Part shown: positions 34,111 to 47,339 of the stretch, in pieces
Numbering within the stretch: position 1 is the first letter of the stretch
Layout: each line of letters opens with the position of its first letter
Assembly: GCF_949987515.2 (NCBI RefSeq)
Contig: NC_082692.2
Span: forward strand, 87,863,488-87,927,487
DNA: 64,000 nt
DNA from: Delphinus delphis
Taxonomy: Eukaryota > Chordata > Mammalia > Artiodactyla > Delphinidae
Reading direction: 5' to 3'
Notes under the pieces: model-generated
Seen by the model: the letters and a program-made list of their open reading frames with translations, nothing else
Told to the model about the DNA's origin: nothing
Databases searched by the model: none
Made by a program: the position numbers and the translations under genes

Positions 34111-34439
34111 CTTACTGGATTGTAGTTATTATTATTATTGTCTCCTGCTGGTAAGATGGTTTGTTAATCAGGCAGTCATACCATTTTGATCTCTTAAGAT
34201 ATAAGTAATTAGTTACCTGTGAATGTCTGGGTAAAGCTAGTAAGGATAAAGTATATTAGTAGATTTTCATTCTGTAACCAAATTCTAAATCCCTGAACTT
34301 GCTGGGATTTTCTTAAGTGCAGAAAACAGGGAGCGGGGAGGGGAAGCATTTGTTGTTATCTCAGCCACCCGGACTATGATAGAATACTTCCCAACCCACC
34401 AGTAGGGATCTACGCACAGTCTTTAGAAATGAAAGACAC
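34111..34439. other. unassigned DNA
   Basis: Nothing is recognised. Confidence 0.4.
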
Positions 34440-34600
34440 TTGACTCCATTGAAGCACTCAAACCTATCTGTATTCTATACATGCCATGGAGACTGGGACC
34501 ATATCTATTTTGTTTTCCACTGAATTCCCCGTATCTAGCCTAGAGTCCAAAATATGTATATAACAAACACTAAATATACATTTGCTGAATAAATCTATCA
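34440..34600 (+). repeat. L2 3' end
   Basis: CTATACATGCCATGGAGACT, GGGACCATATCTATTTTG, CCCCGTATCTAGCCTAGAG and TTTGCTGAATAAATC follow the L2 3' end. Confidence 0.7.
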
Positions 34601-35097
34601 GAAAGGACATTAAATCATAATGCCATTGCAAAGCTTCTACCCTCCTTCTTTCTTAACATTCTGAAAAACATTAGCTAATCTATTTTCTTGTCAGTTTTCA
34701 TTCAAGTGATTGTTTTCCTCATTAGACATGTAAATCTGTGTTCCTTGGTATTAATTACTACTGTCAAGGTAGAAAAAGGAGAGTCTACTAGAAAGATACT
34801 GGCTTACCTCATTGAATCCAAAGGGGGAAAAAAATTTGACAACGAAGGTCAAGAATAATAGCAAATTCAACAGCTTCTTCATAATGGTTTAGCTGCTGAT
34901 ACAGCCCAGTCTCTCTGTCTTTACATTTTCAGAAAAGAGACTCTAACCCACCTCAGATGAACTGTCTACCTTTGGACCAATCAGCTAGAGCAGGAGTTGT
35001 ATCACTCATTAGTAACATGTTTGCTAAGAGTGTGCCTGTGGGTAGCTTAGCTAGTTTATAGCAACTGAAAGAGCCTGAAGACAACCCATATTTATCA
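34601..35097. other. unassigned DNA
   Basis: Nothing is recognised. Confidence 0.4.
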
Positions 35098-35645
35098 GAA
35101 AGAGCTGAGCTATCTCTGGTAACAAACAGACCTAAAGTCCCAGTGACTCATACAAGTTTCCTTACTTAGGGCACATTTCCATTGCTGATTGCCCGGGGGG
35201 GCTCTGCTCTGCATTGTCCTCACTCTAGGACCAAGGCTGGGAGAGCAGTCAGTACCTAACAATTTACTGTCCAAGGTGGTAGCCTCCAGCCATATGTGGC
35301 TGTTTAACTTTAAATTGGTTAAAATGAAATAAAATAAAATATACAGCTCCTCAGACACACTATCCACGTTTCTAGTACTCAGTAGCCCAATGTACTGTGG
35401 CTAATGGCTAATATATTGGACAATACAGAGAACATTTCCATCTTCGCAGAAAATTCTCCTGGACGGTACTGATCTATTGCCAATCACTGTGGCAGACGGA
35501 AGGAGGGCTCCGAGGGGTCTTGAGCTGGCAATTTAACTGCTGTAAGTGAGAAGCAACATATATCACTTCTGCTCACAATAATGACCCCATCAAATTTCCT
35601 GGTCCCACCAAGCAGCAGGAGGGTCCAGGAAATGTGAGCCTATTC
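35098..35645 (-). mobile_element. old LTR-like repeat, split by DNA transposon
   Basis: CTCTGGTAACAAACAGACCT, TGCATTGTCCTCACTCTAGG and, after the insert, TTGCCAATCACTGTGGCAGA, GGGCTCCGAGGGGTCTTGAG and ATCACTTCTGCTCACAATAA look like one widespread mammalian repeat in reverse orientation. I recognise its text but cannot give its name. Confidence 0.5.
35262..35470. mobile_element. MER-type hAT DNA transposon
   Basis: The insert starts TTTACTGTCCAAGGTGGTAG, has CCAGCCATATGTGGCTGTTT and CTGTGGCTAATGGCTAATAT, and ends near CTCCTGGACGGTACTG. The two ends are roughly inverted, as in small non-autonomous hAT elements. Confidence 0.55.
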
Positions 35646-35646
35646 T

Positions 35647-36152
<506 letters not shown>

Positions 36153-36408
36153 TTTACTATATGATTAGAAATAGAAACCAGGAGATATTTGGTGAACTAG
36201 CACGAATAACAACCACACACACCAAGAGGCCTTTACTAGATACAACAGCAAAATTTAAAACCATGTAACACTTAAAAAACTTTTTTTTCCCTCAGTAAAA
36301 TATGTGTGACTTCTACATTTTTTTGTTTTGTTTCTGCGAACAGTGTTGGACATAAAAATCTTCATGTTTGATCTGGAATGGTCATACCATCCAAGAAGGT
36401 ATTAAACC

Positions 36409-36411
<3 letters not shown>
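36153..36411. other. unassigned DNA
   Basis: Nothing is recognised. Confidence 0.4.

Positions 36412-36452
<41 letters not shown>
36412..36452 (+). repeat. (TG)n microsatellite
   Basis: A perfect run of about 20 TG units, followed by short (CATA) and CACACGTAC alternation to about 36485. Confidence 0.97.
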
Positions 36453-36454
<2 letters not shown>

Positions 36455-36734
36455 ATACATACACACGTACATGTATGCATGTATATGAGCAAGAAAGAGA
36501 GAAATGGGGGAGGGTGACAAGAATCTTGTGGGTTTTGTTACTTTTCTATAATTCTACTTGAGGACAGTACCAAATGATTTGTTTCTGTTCTCAGAGTATT
36601 GCTTTCATGTGATAGTAGTAGTTTGCTAAGCTAAAAATGAAAAAGTATCTGGTCTTAGGAAAACAAGGAGAACAGTGATGCTGTTGAGGAACACCTCTTA
36701 CTCTCTCAATCTCTGACAACAGCCATAGTAACAG

Positions 36735-36910
36735 TTATGTGCCTGGAATTATGCTAAGTCTGTTACAGAATTAAATTATTTAATATTTATCACATCAGAA
36801 TTTTACAAATAAAGAGTTGTTAAATAGCCAGCTGGAGATCCTAAGGCTAGTAGATGGTAGACATGAATGAGGCTGAAATCAGGTCTGTTTCCCCATCTGA
36901 ATTCCAAGTC
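36735..36910 (-). repeat. MIR, antisense, diverged
   Basis: GTTATGTGCCTGGAATTATG with CTAAGTCTGTTACAG, then GGCTAGTAGATGGTAGACAT, follows antisense MIR. Confidence 0.55.
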
Positions 36911-37219
36911 CTTGTACTTGATGACTGCACAATACGGTTCTTCATGGCTTCCATATGCTGTCCCTTCTAGGCACTAAGATGATAGCTATGGTTAACGAGC
37001 AAATTTTTAGAAAGTGAGATTTGCTGAAGACCTTTAATCTCCTTTTGAATAACATAGCTTACAGTTGGAACAAGAGGGCTACATGGGGTTAAGGCTGTTG
37101 ATTAAGGTCACAGAGGTAGCTATTAGCAGGGGTTGGATGGAGACCCAGGCCTGATGAGCACTGTGGCTGTTTACTTGTACAGGGCAAGGAAAGGATGATG
37201 CTTCTACAGCTACCTCATA

Positions 37220-37350
37220 CATATTTCTATTCATTTATTCACACATTAATTCACTCCACAGATAGTGGAGAATATTCTAAATTTCTAGTCCTTGAGTAGG
37301 TCATAAGGACATAACTCTAATCAGATGTGGTCTCTACACTTATGAGGGGT
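37220..37350 (-). repeat. L2-like fragment, antisense
   Basis: ATTCATTTATTCACACATTA with CCACAGATAGTGGAG and GTGGTCTCTACACTTATGAG resembles the L2 3' end in reverse. The call is tentative. Confidence 0.4.
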
Positions 37351-39249
37351 GTTATTAATTGTTGCATAAATTTAGTTCTTTAAAACTTTGAGGTATTTTC
37401 TATCCTTCAACTTTTGAGACTTTAAAGTAAATTCTATGGGCCTAGCATTTTTTAACTCTAAAATCAGTATTTTCCCTCTATGCTCAGAAAAACATGAATG
37501 CTTCTTTAAGATGCACAGTGTCACTCCAATTTTGTTAGGCTGCTTTCACATTTTACTCTCAGCAAGACTTTTGAGATCCTCTGCCCATCTCTGTGTCATA
37601 GGGTTTTCTGGATTTGAACAACTGACGCAGAAGTGATAGAATTTATATTCTGCATCTGACCCAGTTATAGTCTCCAACACCTCCTGTTTTCTCCAAAGGG
37701 CTGATTTATTATTACACAACAGATCTTTGCACATTTCTTCAGTCACAAGATACACACTGGTGGCTGTTCATGCACTTGTTGTTTGAAGACCTTGCTTTCT
37801 GAATTCTTTTAATGCTGAGCCATCTATCTCGAATGCTCAGTTTAAGCAAACTTGACTCCCTTTTGTTATCAAATACCCTATTTATAAGGGTAATTTCATG
37901 CCATTTACACAAGAAAAGCATGGCATTTGCTTTTCACATAAAGAATTGCGTATTGTTCTTGTGCTCTAGAGATTGTGAAAATGTACCCTATTGCTTTGGA
38001 GGATTTTCCCCTGTAAATCATTAAATCTTAATTTACTTTCTAAAATGTGATGTTATTATTTTGGCCGTATCTATTCAAAATAGATATCTGCCTGTTTTCT
38101 GCAAGGGAAGAAAACAAACCATCCTGCAAACTAAAACCTGTAATTCATGAAAAAACAGACAAAGGAAAGGAAGGCTGTTACTAATGTGTAGTATATTATG
38201 CATCTCTCTTTTGAAACCATCAATTAAATAAAACCAAGCGCATGATAGCTATTAGAACTTGTATATGTACCGTAATTCTCTGTAAATATCTGGTCATCTG
38301 GATTGAGAGGTAAGGTGCACAATGTAATGGATGCTGTTGGTTCCCCACCTAGATCCTGCTTTTCCAGCCCAGTACGCCCATTCATCAGCTATCGTGAATG
38401 ATGGCAGCTAGTGGCTTGCTACTCCAAGGGAATTAGCCTTCCTTCTCCAAAGAGTTAGCTTCGGTTGATAGCATCCATGCCACCCAGGAAGTCACATAGT
38501 AAATCACTGATCTGGAGGTCCTAAAGGCCACTCCCTTACCTCAAGGTGATTCACCTATGTTGTGCAATTTATGTTGCAGAGTCCCCCATGGATCAGGCAA
38601 GGTTAGACTTAAATAAAACCATATCCCACACCCTTGCGTATGTCCTTTCTCTGCCCTATTCTTGCTTCCCTCCTTTAGACATCTTACCCATAACAGAGAT
38701 GCAAGGCTTTGATGAAGCTTTTTCTGTATGATTGATCTTAGAAGGCAGTAAATAATATGGTAGAGGGTGAGATGATAGGTTTTTTTTCCAGTTTACTGGG
38801 GACTGAGAGCTGAGTGGAAAATCTGCTCAATGGCTAAATGATGGAATGAGCCACTCCAATAGCAAGGCCAAATATACAATTGACCCTAGTGATGGATCAG
38901 ATTTATACATTCATGACTAATAATGATTTCCTCTTCTGTCTTCTTGATTTCTCTTCTTCTCTTCCAGAGGTAGATGATGCATTTTTTAAAAAGGACAGAT
39001 CTTCCTTGCAGAAGAATTTAATGTATATAGATATTCTCCCTTTCAGGAAGGGGAAATTAATTCTCCTCCACTTGAGTGTGGATTAGACTTAGTATCTCAC
39101 TTCCAAAGAATAGGGTATGGAAAGGGAAAAGGAATAACTTTACAGTGGAGAAGCCTGGCAAACATGACCTTGACCAAGGTTAACATCTTTCATGGTAACT
39201 CATGTTGATATCATGTACCCCCGATTTGATGTCATGACTAGGGCCCTTT
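37351..39249. other. unassigned DNA
   Basis: No firm assignment. The part at about 38330-38720, with CCCCACCTAGATCCTGCTTT and an AATAAAACCATATCCCAC stretch, has the texture of a decayed LTR, but I could not identify ends or a family. Confidence 0.4.
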
Positions 39250-39668
39250 ACCTCTCTGGTATTCTTCCCTCAAACCCATACCCTAGTCTAATCCTGAGAA
39301 GACACCAGACAAACGAAATTGAGGGATATTCTATGACATATCTAATCAGTATCCTAAAAAAAGGTCAAGCTATTGAAAACAGAAAAGATTGACAAACTCT
39401 CACAGATCAGAGAAGACGAAGGAAATGTTGTATCCTGAATTGGATCCTAGTGTACTAAGAGGATATTAGTGAAAATACCATGCAATCCAAATACTGGATG
39501 TAATTAAGTTAATAGTGTTGAACCAATGTTAATTACTCAGTTTTGACAAGTGCACCATAGTTATGTGAGATAGCATTAAGGGAAACGAGACAGAGGGTGT
39601 AAGGGAACTCTCTGTACTATCTTTGCAACTTTCCTGTGAATCTAAAATTATTCCAACATAAAAAAGTT
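39250..39668 (+). mobile_element. old L1-like 3' end, sense
   Basis: GGGAACTCTCTGTACTATCT, TTGCAACTTTCCTGTGAATC and TAAAATTATTCCAACATAAA form a 3' end common to old mammalian L1 copies, ending in an A-rich tail. Confidence 0.5.
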
Positions 39669-41967
39669 TTATTAACTAAAGAGAGAAAGAACCACTGCCT
39701 CAGTGTAGACACTTTTATATCCAGAAGTCAATGATTAACTGAAAGTAACAGAAACAATGTAATGGAATAATCTTAGATACAATTAGCTGATTTTAACGTA
39801 GATGCCCCCAAATGAGGAATACCGGATTGACTGGGAACTTTAAAAAAACCTTTTAAAATCTTTTGATCATACAAAGTAATTTTTGAGATCTCATTATGTG
39901 TCAGGCACTAGAAGTAAATAGCCATAGGCCTACATTATATATCATGTGCTCTAGAGACCAACTATCTGAACCCAAATCCTCAATTTGCTTCAAAAAACTG
40001 AACTACTGTGTGCCTCAGTTTATTTAACTGTAAAATAGGTGATAAGAATGGTACTTAACTTTATAGAGTTGTGAAAAGTAATGGAAACAATGCACATCTA
40101 ACAGTTGCTATTATACATAGCCCTGAGCCACAAGCACATGTTAGGTATTATGTCATTATTATAAGGATCAGATACATCAGTTTGGCATTATTAGCAGTAC
40201 TATATCAACTACCCTTGCATTAATTCTATCAACTGTAAATTTTAGTATATATATATATAATTTTCTTGATTCTCATAACCTCTATGTTTCAAAATAAATA
40301 CATTTCAATTTTTCATTCTGCAGAGGTGAATATTTGGGACATTTAAAAAAACAATGTTGAATGGTCCTGCCAGTGTACAAATCATTTAAGAGTGTGAACA
40401 TCACCTACTAGAATTTAAATCATTAAGAAGAGCAATATATTTTGGATCTCTAAATGACACAATTTAAAATTCCATCACAGTCATTCATAATGCCAGTTTG
40501 GGGATGTTTATTATGACCATTTAGAGAAGAAATTGAGGCCATGTGTGAAAACCACATTTAAATACATTAAAATAGATGGATAAATTGAGTTATGAGATTA
40601 TATAAACAGATAACATTTAAGCTAAAGAGCTGAGAGCACACTGGCACACAATCAAAGTCAGTTCTCTCTTGCTGGCTGCGATACAGAAAAAGACTGTTTT
40701 CCCAATCTTGTCTCTTGCATGTCACCCTTTACAGCCAGAACCAGATAAAACTACTTTGGGCCATTTGTTTACTGACATTAAAGTGGATTTACTGAGACTG
40801 AAAGCTTTTCTATTGCCCCTTCTGGGCTGAATCAACTTTATTTAAATGGTAATTCACTCACATACTTCTAATCCCCTTCAAATGCTTTCTTTGTTTACAA
40901 CAACCAAAGATAATGAGGATTTAAAAAACAGTTTGCAAATATTATTGAACATTTTGGATAATAGAACCCTGGTGCTGATACTTAGTAAATTAGTCCTAAA
41001 GAAAATGGAATATTTCCATTTTCAAACTAAAGATTTAATATATTAGACAAAGGATTTAAACATAATCCTATATGTATAACTAATCACTAATTCTGGTAGA
41101 TAGTTAATAACTACTCAAAGAAAATAGAGTCTGTTATCATAACTTCCCAAAAGTCATTTCTATTGTGTTACCTCAATAGAAATTACTTAGTTAAAATTTT
41201 CCAATGGCAATCACTTAACTTTTTTCTCTTCTTTCTTCACTTGGGTCTTTTCTCTTATGCTGTATTATTTTATTAAAACTTATCTCTTTTTTTAAAAGGA
41301 TACTTTTTTTTTGGAGTATAAAATCCTTGGAGTTTAGTTTGACAACTCTATTCATTTGACTTACAAACTTTGTTTTTCAGTGAGTGTTTTCTGTTTCTTT
41401 TCTTTAAAAAAAAAAAAAGTGTGTTTTGAAGGTTTTATGTGCTTGCACTTCATAATAAAACCTATGAAACCACAGTGTAAAGTCAACCCCAATTTGTATA
41501 TACGTAGTAGTGTTGTCTTCTTAACCAGCTGACTGTCAGGAATGTTAAGCTGAGGTGTCAACATGGTCAGAAAAGGTGGAGAATATACAGGGAACTGGAT
41601 ATGGTTTGGGCATATGTTCATACAGTTACCAAAATTTGATTACAGGGATCTCACTTTTAAATTTTGTTTGGTTCAAAAAACACTCCAATTAAAAATCTGA
41701 TATTCTCTGGCTGGATGAAAATGCAAGATTCAACTATGTGCTGTTTATAAGAGACAGACTTTAAATGTAATGAAACAGAGCATTTGAACAAAAATAACTA
41801 CCAATATAATACCATGAACCAATACTAAAAGCACTGTGTTGAGTGCCACAAGTCAGACTCCCCACGCCAAATTATGCATGAGTGATTCCATTTATAAGAA
41901 GCCAAGGACAGGCAATTATAAATTTATAAGTTAACTTAAAAACACACAAACAAAAACACCCACTGTA
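39669..41967. other. mostly unassigned; one MIR-like piece
   Basis: A sense MIR-like segment lies at about 39955-40130 (CTACTGTGTGCCTCAGTTTA, AACTGTAAAATAGGTGATAA). The rest is AT-rich and unassigned. Confidence 0.45.
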
Positions 41968-42112
41968 CTGCCTGCATCAGAATTAATTGCTTGTTAATTT
42001 CCCAGGCTACACCAGGTATTTTGAGTTAGAATATCTTGGGAGTAGGTCCCCAAAATCTGTATTTTGAACACATTTCCTAGGTGACTCTTAAGTAGTCTGA
42101 AGTTAAGAAAGG
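41968..42112. mobile_element. MER5-like DNA transposon fossil
   Basis: GCCTGCATCAGAATTAATTG, GGCTACACCAGGTATTTTGA and AAATCTGTATTTTGAACACA followed by CCTAGGTGACTCTTAAG follow a MER5-group element. Confidence 0.6.
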
Positions 42113-42119
42113 AGTACTA

Positions 42120-42240
42120 AATAGTAAATAGACAAAGATAAGTACAGAGAAGCTAAGTGACTTATCCAAGGTCACTCACTGCATGGATTGCAATAACATG
42201 TCTCTTGACTCTCAGTCTGTGGCCATTCCTATTATATAAC
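42120..42240 (-). repeat. MIR, antisense
   Basis: AGTACAGAGAAGCTAAGTGA followed by CTTATCCAAGGTCACTCACT is the conserved MIR core in reverse. Confidence 0.65.
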
Positions 42241-42750
42241 ACACAATTCTTAGTTTAGATGTGGGATCAATTAAGTGGATCTTACATCAGAGATGACCTT
42301 AAGCCATGGCTACTTCTACTTTCAATCCCATGAGTAATCTCACCATCATGCATTTCCAGGCTTGTATAACACATCACATCCAGTATCACATGGAGAAGCT
42401 GATATTAAGATACATTAGGAGAGAGTGCTTATCAGAGGAAGCAGATTGCTGTTTAGAAGAGAAGATGAGAAAGATGGTAGATACAAGCAACAGAGAAGGA
42501 GAGAAAATAGACTCAAGTCTCTAGTTTATGGCAAAAATAAGAAATAAACTTTTAATTAAAAATGATTATCTTTCATTTCAGAAATAATCTTTTAATTTCT
42601 AGTTAAACAGATCTGTATCACATATTAATTTATGGGCATAAGTCTATTGATACATTTACTAAGTGGAAATTTAAATTAAATATAGTACCATAAAGAGAGT
42701 TACAATTAAAACTTTTTTCTGCAAACATTCCAAAGAGTCTTATTATCATT
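42241..42750. other. unassigned DNA
   Basis: Nothing is recognised. Confidence 0.4.
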
Positions 42751-42763
42751 AAGATACATGATA

Positions 42764-42974
42764 GGGCTTCCCTGGTGGCACAGTGGTTGACAGTCCACCT
42801 GCCGATGCAGGGGACGCGGGTTCGTGCCCCGGTCCGGGAGGATCCCACATGCCGCGGAGCGGCTGGGCCCGTGAGCCATGGCCGCTGAGCCTGTGCGTCT
42901 GGAGCCTGTGCTCCGCAACGGGAGAGGCCACAACAGTGAGAGGCCAGCAGCAGAAAAAAAAAAAAAAAAAAAAA
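42764..42974 (+). mobile_element. short CHR-type SINE with altered 3' end
   Basis: It opens GGGCTTCCCTGGTGGCACAG. The body ends GAGAGGCCAGCAGCAG and not the usual GCGTACCGC before a long A tail. The TSD is imperfect: AAGATACATGATA at 42751-42763 against AAGATAGGTGATA at 42975-42987. Confidence 0.92.
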
Positions 42975-42987
42975 AAGATAGGTGATA

Positions 42988-44474
42988 TACTCAGAAGAGC
43001 ATTAACACCACATTCCTTTCAGTCTTATAGGAAAGAAATACTGTTTTTTTTTAATTTGAGGGCAATAAAAATAAGGCTACAGAGTTGTGGGGTGATCATA
43101 AACTTTGATCTTTGATTCTGATAGAAAGATTTTGCTTTATTTTAGCATGTTTCTTTTTGTGAATCTAGTTATTTGACATTAGTAAGTTTAAATTTCATTT
43201 TTTTCCCTGCTAATTGCCATAAGGAATACTTATATACATATTGAAACAATAATTGTCATAGTCTATTTTATTAACATAGATACCTGCAATTTAGACACAA
43301 CTTAAAAATAAACCTTTGGTTATTTCTCAAAAGCAAACTGAAGTCTGTGAAGAGGAATGAGGTATAATTCATTGAATTTAATCAGTTCAATTTGTTGAAT
43401 CCACTGAATTCATTAAAAAAACATAAACTGCTTTTCATCAATACCTTTGAAATCACCATTGCTCAAATCCACAATACAAATATAACTCTTGGAATGCCTT
43501 AAAAGATGAGTGTGTTAAAATAGGTGACTGAGGGATGACTAGTCCATTTTTAATTGTTTTGGAGTGAGGGTAAAAGTTGGCAACATGTGCATGAACAGAA
43601 GTGCAAATTTGAAGATTATTCAGATTTTAATATCACTATCAACAGCCAGATCAGCTCCCTAAGTTCTGAAAATAGGTAATAGAGTGCTCTGTAATTTACA
43701 AAATACCTTCACAGTCATTATGACAAATAAAGGAATGGATCTCACTTTTTTGCTGACTTCTTCAGGTTTATTTTGCTAATGTTAAATGTGTGTATTCTTG
43801 GACTCAGTTGGACCTAAATTTATTTCTAATGTGGTTCAAAAGCATAACCCTGCCATCTGTTGCTTGCAGCCTCAGTAAGCACGTGTCCATGTTCACACAC
43901 CCTCCACACTTCTCTGAATTTTCTTTTATCTGGATCATTTTTGTAAAACTTCAGCAACTTCATTTTAATATGGCATGACTGAACATTTTAATATCCTAAA
44001 CTTGGTCCTGAAATCCTTCTAAATTAGGACTAGCTCCCTTTCCTTCTTTCTTGGTTGACATTGACCTTTAATTCTCAAGGCATCGTAGAGATCATACCAC
44101 TGATGATGTGTACGTAAAGTCAGAGGCAATTTGAACAAAAGAAAACCAGCCCTTTTTCTTACAGAGTGACAGTGCTTGGAGGTCTGCACAGTGATTTGGT
44201 ATTTGTGGAAGGATCAGGTACTGTGAACGGCGGTTTCATGTTTTAGTCATATTTTCTAACGCGTTTCCTGTTTAACTGCTACAAAATCCAGACTTAGATT
44301 TTGGCAGCCAAAAGTCATTGATTTCTTTGACATCTCTTCAGGAGTTTTGGATAGATAATTCCCAGATAAGGAGTCAAAAATTCAAGTTATTTTTATACAT
44401 ATGCATATATTGTTGTACCTGTATGTGCATCTGTAGGGAAAACTCACTGTTTTTTCCTTTACTCTCATACTTAA
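42988..44474. other. unassigned AT-rich DNA
   Basis: About 1.5 kb with no recognised repeat or exon. Confidence 0.45.
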
Positions 44475-44475
44475 A

Positions 44476-45254
44476 CACTTCTGACACCAGATGTGTGGGT
44501 TTACTACACCAAGCAATTTTGACGCTAACGGCCTGAGGTTAGGGCGCAGATTAAGGCTCAGTGCCACAAGACTGCCCCCTACTTCATAAGTAGTAGGCCC
44601 CCAGGTCACCCAGAATTTCTGTCTGACTTGGCTATAAATGGGAGGTTTGATAATTTGTTAGAGCAGCTCACAGAACCTAGAAGACACAGTTTACTTATTT
44701 ATTGCTGCTTTATTACAAAGTACATTTTAAAGGACACAAATGAACAGCTACATTAAGATGTGCATGGGGCAAGGACTGGAAGGGCCCCAAGCACAGGCGC
44801 CTCTATCACTGTGGAGTTGGGGTGCAGCACCCTCCCGGATGTGGATGTGTTCACCAACCTGGAAGCTCTCCAAACTCCCTAGTTCAGGGACTTTTTGGAG
44901 GCTTCATCACATAAGCATGATTAATAATTATCATTCTCCATTTCTTCCCCAGAGGACAGAGGATGAAGCTTAAAGTTCTAAGTTTCTAATCATGGCTTGG
45001 AGTTTCTGGGGACCAGCCCCCATCCTGAAGCTATCTAGGAGCCCACCAAGGGTTGCCTCATTAGAACAAACGACATTCCTACCACCAAGGAAATTCCAAG
45101 GGATTTAGGAGCTCTGTGTCAGGAACTGGGGTAAAGATCAGATATTAGAACAAAAGTTGCTTTTAGCACCTTTATCCAAGGGATTTAAGAGCTCTGGCCA
45201 GGAGCTGAGGATGAACACCAAAGTATGTATTTCTTATTATATCACAATATCACA
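44476..45254 (-). mobile_element. old ERV LTR, antisense
   Basis: Read on the minus strand it runs from TGATATTGTGATATAATAAG through CAGAGCTCCTAAATCCCTTG, GGATGGGGGCTGGTCCCCAG, a GAAGCCTCCAAAAAGTCCCT stretch and two AATAAA signals (minus, at 44698-44703 and 44709-44714), to TCTGGTGTCAGAAGTG. I recognise this as a widespread mammalian ERV LTR but cannot name it. The last 14 bases may be the start of the internal region. No viral genes follow. Confidence 0.6.
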
Positions 45255-45424
45255 ATGAATATATATTTACATATTCTTAAACCATAGATCTTTTTATATC
45301 CCTATCTCCCTAACTGGACATTCATTAACTCACACTCTCTGTTCTCCATTGACTTTTGTGCTACTCCTATTAGTTAGCAAGATGCCCCTGGAGTCTTTGT
45401 GCCTGAGCTTTTCCCCAAAACGGT

Positions 45425-45590
45425 TATTCCCTAGATGTGTGATTTAGAACAAACTACATAGCTTTTCTGAAGTTTCAGTCTTGCCATCTATAAAATTGGG
45501 ATGGCTATTACACTGATCTCGTAGGACTGTTGGGAGATGTTGAGTGCCTAGTACAGGACTGGCATCATATAAATAGTCATTGAATATTAG
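45425..45590 (+). repeat. MIR, sense
   Basis: GATGTGTGATTTAGAACAAA, AGTTTCAGTCTTGCCATCTA and GTAGGACTGTTGGGAGATGT then GCCTAGTACAGGACTGGCAT follow MIR. Confidence 0.7.
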
Positions 45591-45603
45591 CTCTTAAAGA
45601 AAA

Positions 45604-45607
45604 TGTG

Positions 45608-45654
<47 letters not shown>

Positions 45655-46175
45655 ATACACACATACATATGTTACTAAGCTGTAAAAAAAGAAAGGAAAT
45701 CCTGCCATTTGCAACAATAAGGATGGACCTTAAGGATATTATGCTAAGTGAAATAAGTCAGACAGAGAAATATACACACTGTACGATTCACTTTTATTTA
45801 GAATCTAAAAGCACTTCGCTCACAGAAACAGAGTAGAATAGTGGTTGCCCGGGGCTGTGAGGTGATGCTGGTCAAAGGGTACAAATTTTCAGTTATAAGA
45901 TAAATAAGGTCTGGGGATCTAACGGAAGCATGGTGACTACAGGTAATAATATCGTATTGTGCACTTGAAATTGCCATGAGAGTAGAGCTTTACTGTTCTC
46001 ACCATAACAACAGCAAAATAACAAAATGGTAATTATGTGAAGGATGTGTTAATTAGCCTCATTGTGGTGACCATTTCACAATAGATACTTGTATCAAATC
46101 ATCACATTATTCACCTTCAATTTATACAATATTATACGTTAATTTTATCTGAATAAAGCTGGAAAAAATAAATAT
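45604..46175 (+). mobile_element. L1M-type LINE, 3' end, sense
   Basis: After a TA tract come AGGAAATCCTGCCATTTGCA, TTATGCTAAGTGAAATAAGT, GTGGTTGCCCGGGGCTGTGA, GGATGTGTTAATTAGCCTCA and a TTATCTGAATAAAGCTGG end with an AAAAAATAA tail. This is an L1MA-age 3' end, 5'-truncated. Confidence 0.85.
45611..45651. repeat. (TA)n microsatellite inside L1
   Basis: A perfect run of 20 TA units where L1 normally carries a short TATATATACAC stretch, so the tract grew inside the L1. Confidence 0.95.
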
Positions 46176-46329
46176 TACCTTCTATTACTCTCCTTTCAAT
46201 CTTCTTTTGGTTTTATCGTTTGTGTACTCATTTAATTTTCTCATCTATATTGTAAAGTTCTACGGAACAAAGATTTTATCTTGCTAATTTTGTTTTCTAA
46301 TGACTATTATCTTATATAATGATTAGTAC

Positions 46330-46548
46330 TTAGAAATGAATATGGGCTTTGTGGTCAGAAAGATATGGGTTCACATGTGAATTCAAATCTAGGTTTTGAT
46401 ACTTGAGAACAAGCTTCATTTTTTTCATTTATACATTTTGAGTAATAAAAATACCAAGATCATAGGTACTATTGGGTTTCTATAACATAAAATGTACGAA
46501 GAACTTAGCACAGTACCTGGCACATAGTACAATATCTGCTAGTGTGGT
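46330..46548 (+). repeat. MIR, sense
   Basis: TATGGGCTTTGTGGTCAGAA, TTCAAATCTAGGTTTTGATA and AACTTAGCACAGTACCTGGC followed by ACATAGTAC cover most of MIR. Confidence 0.75.
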
Positions 46549-46835
46549 GATTCTCTTGTTGCTATCACTTGCAAAACCAAACAAAAACTTATGTAAGTTT
46601 TGAAAATTATCAAAATTACGAGAGGAAATTTACAAGAATGTGAACTGACTACATAATCTGTTAAAATTCTTTCTCATGCATACAGTGAAATTAGTTGCAC
46701 TTTTTTAAAATGGGGCAGAGTCTTATTCTAGACTCTTTAGCATTTTAGAGACAGCAAATTTTCCCCTCGATCAAGCAGATCAGAAAATGGAGATGTAGGA
46801 GGGAGAATTAGTTTGTAAAAGAGAACACAAATCTT
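46549..46835. other. unassigned DNA
   Basis: Nothing is recognised. Confidence 0.4.
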
Positions 46836-46850
46836 TAATGATGCTTTCTT

Positions 46851-47145
46851 TTTTTTTTAAATAAATTTATTTATTTATTTATTTTTGGCTGTGTTGGGTT
46901 TGTTGCTGCTCACGGGTTTTCTCTAGTTGTGGCGAGCAGGGGCTACTCTTCATTGCGGTGAGCAGGCTTCTCATTGCGGTGGCTCCTCTTGTTGCAGAGC
47001 ACGGGCTCTAGAGCACAGGCTCAGTAGGTGTGGCGCACGGGCTTCGTTGCTCCGCGGCATGTGGGATCTTCCCGAACCAGGGCTCAAACCCGTGTCCCCT
47101 GCATTGGCAGGCGGATTCTTAACCACTGTGCCACCAGGGAAGCCC
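46851..47145 (-). mobile_element. long CHR-type SINE, antisense
   Basis: It starts with a reversed tail (AAATAAATTTATTTATTTA) and ends CCACCAGGGAAGCCC. The perfect 15-bp TSD TAATGATGCTTTCTT lies at 46836-46850 and 47146-47160. Confidence 0.95.
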
Positions 47146-47339
47146 TAATGATGCTTTCTTGATGACCTCTTTTAGTATTTCTTGGCCTTCATTTCCTCTA
47201 ATGGTAATCTCTAGCCAACATAAAAGTAATTATTTGGAAAGGATGTCTACCTAACCTTACCTGTGCTCTCCTAATTTTTTTCCTTCTCTTTCTTTCCCTC
47301 ATATCTGGGACAGGAGATCTAGCTCATCGTTTAATTTGA

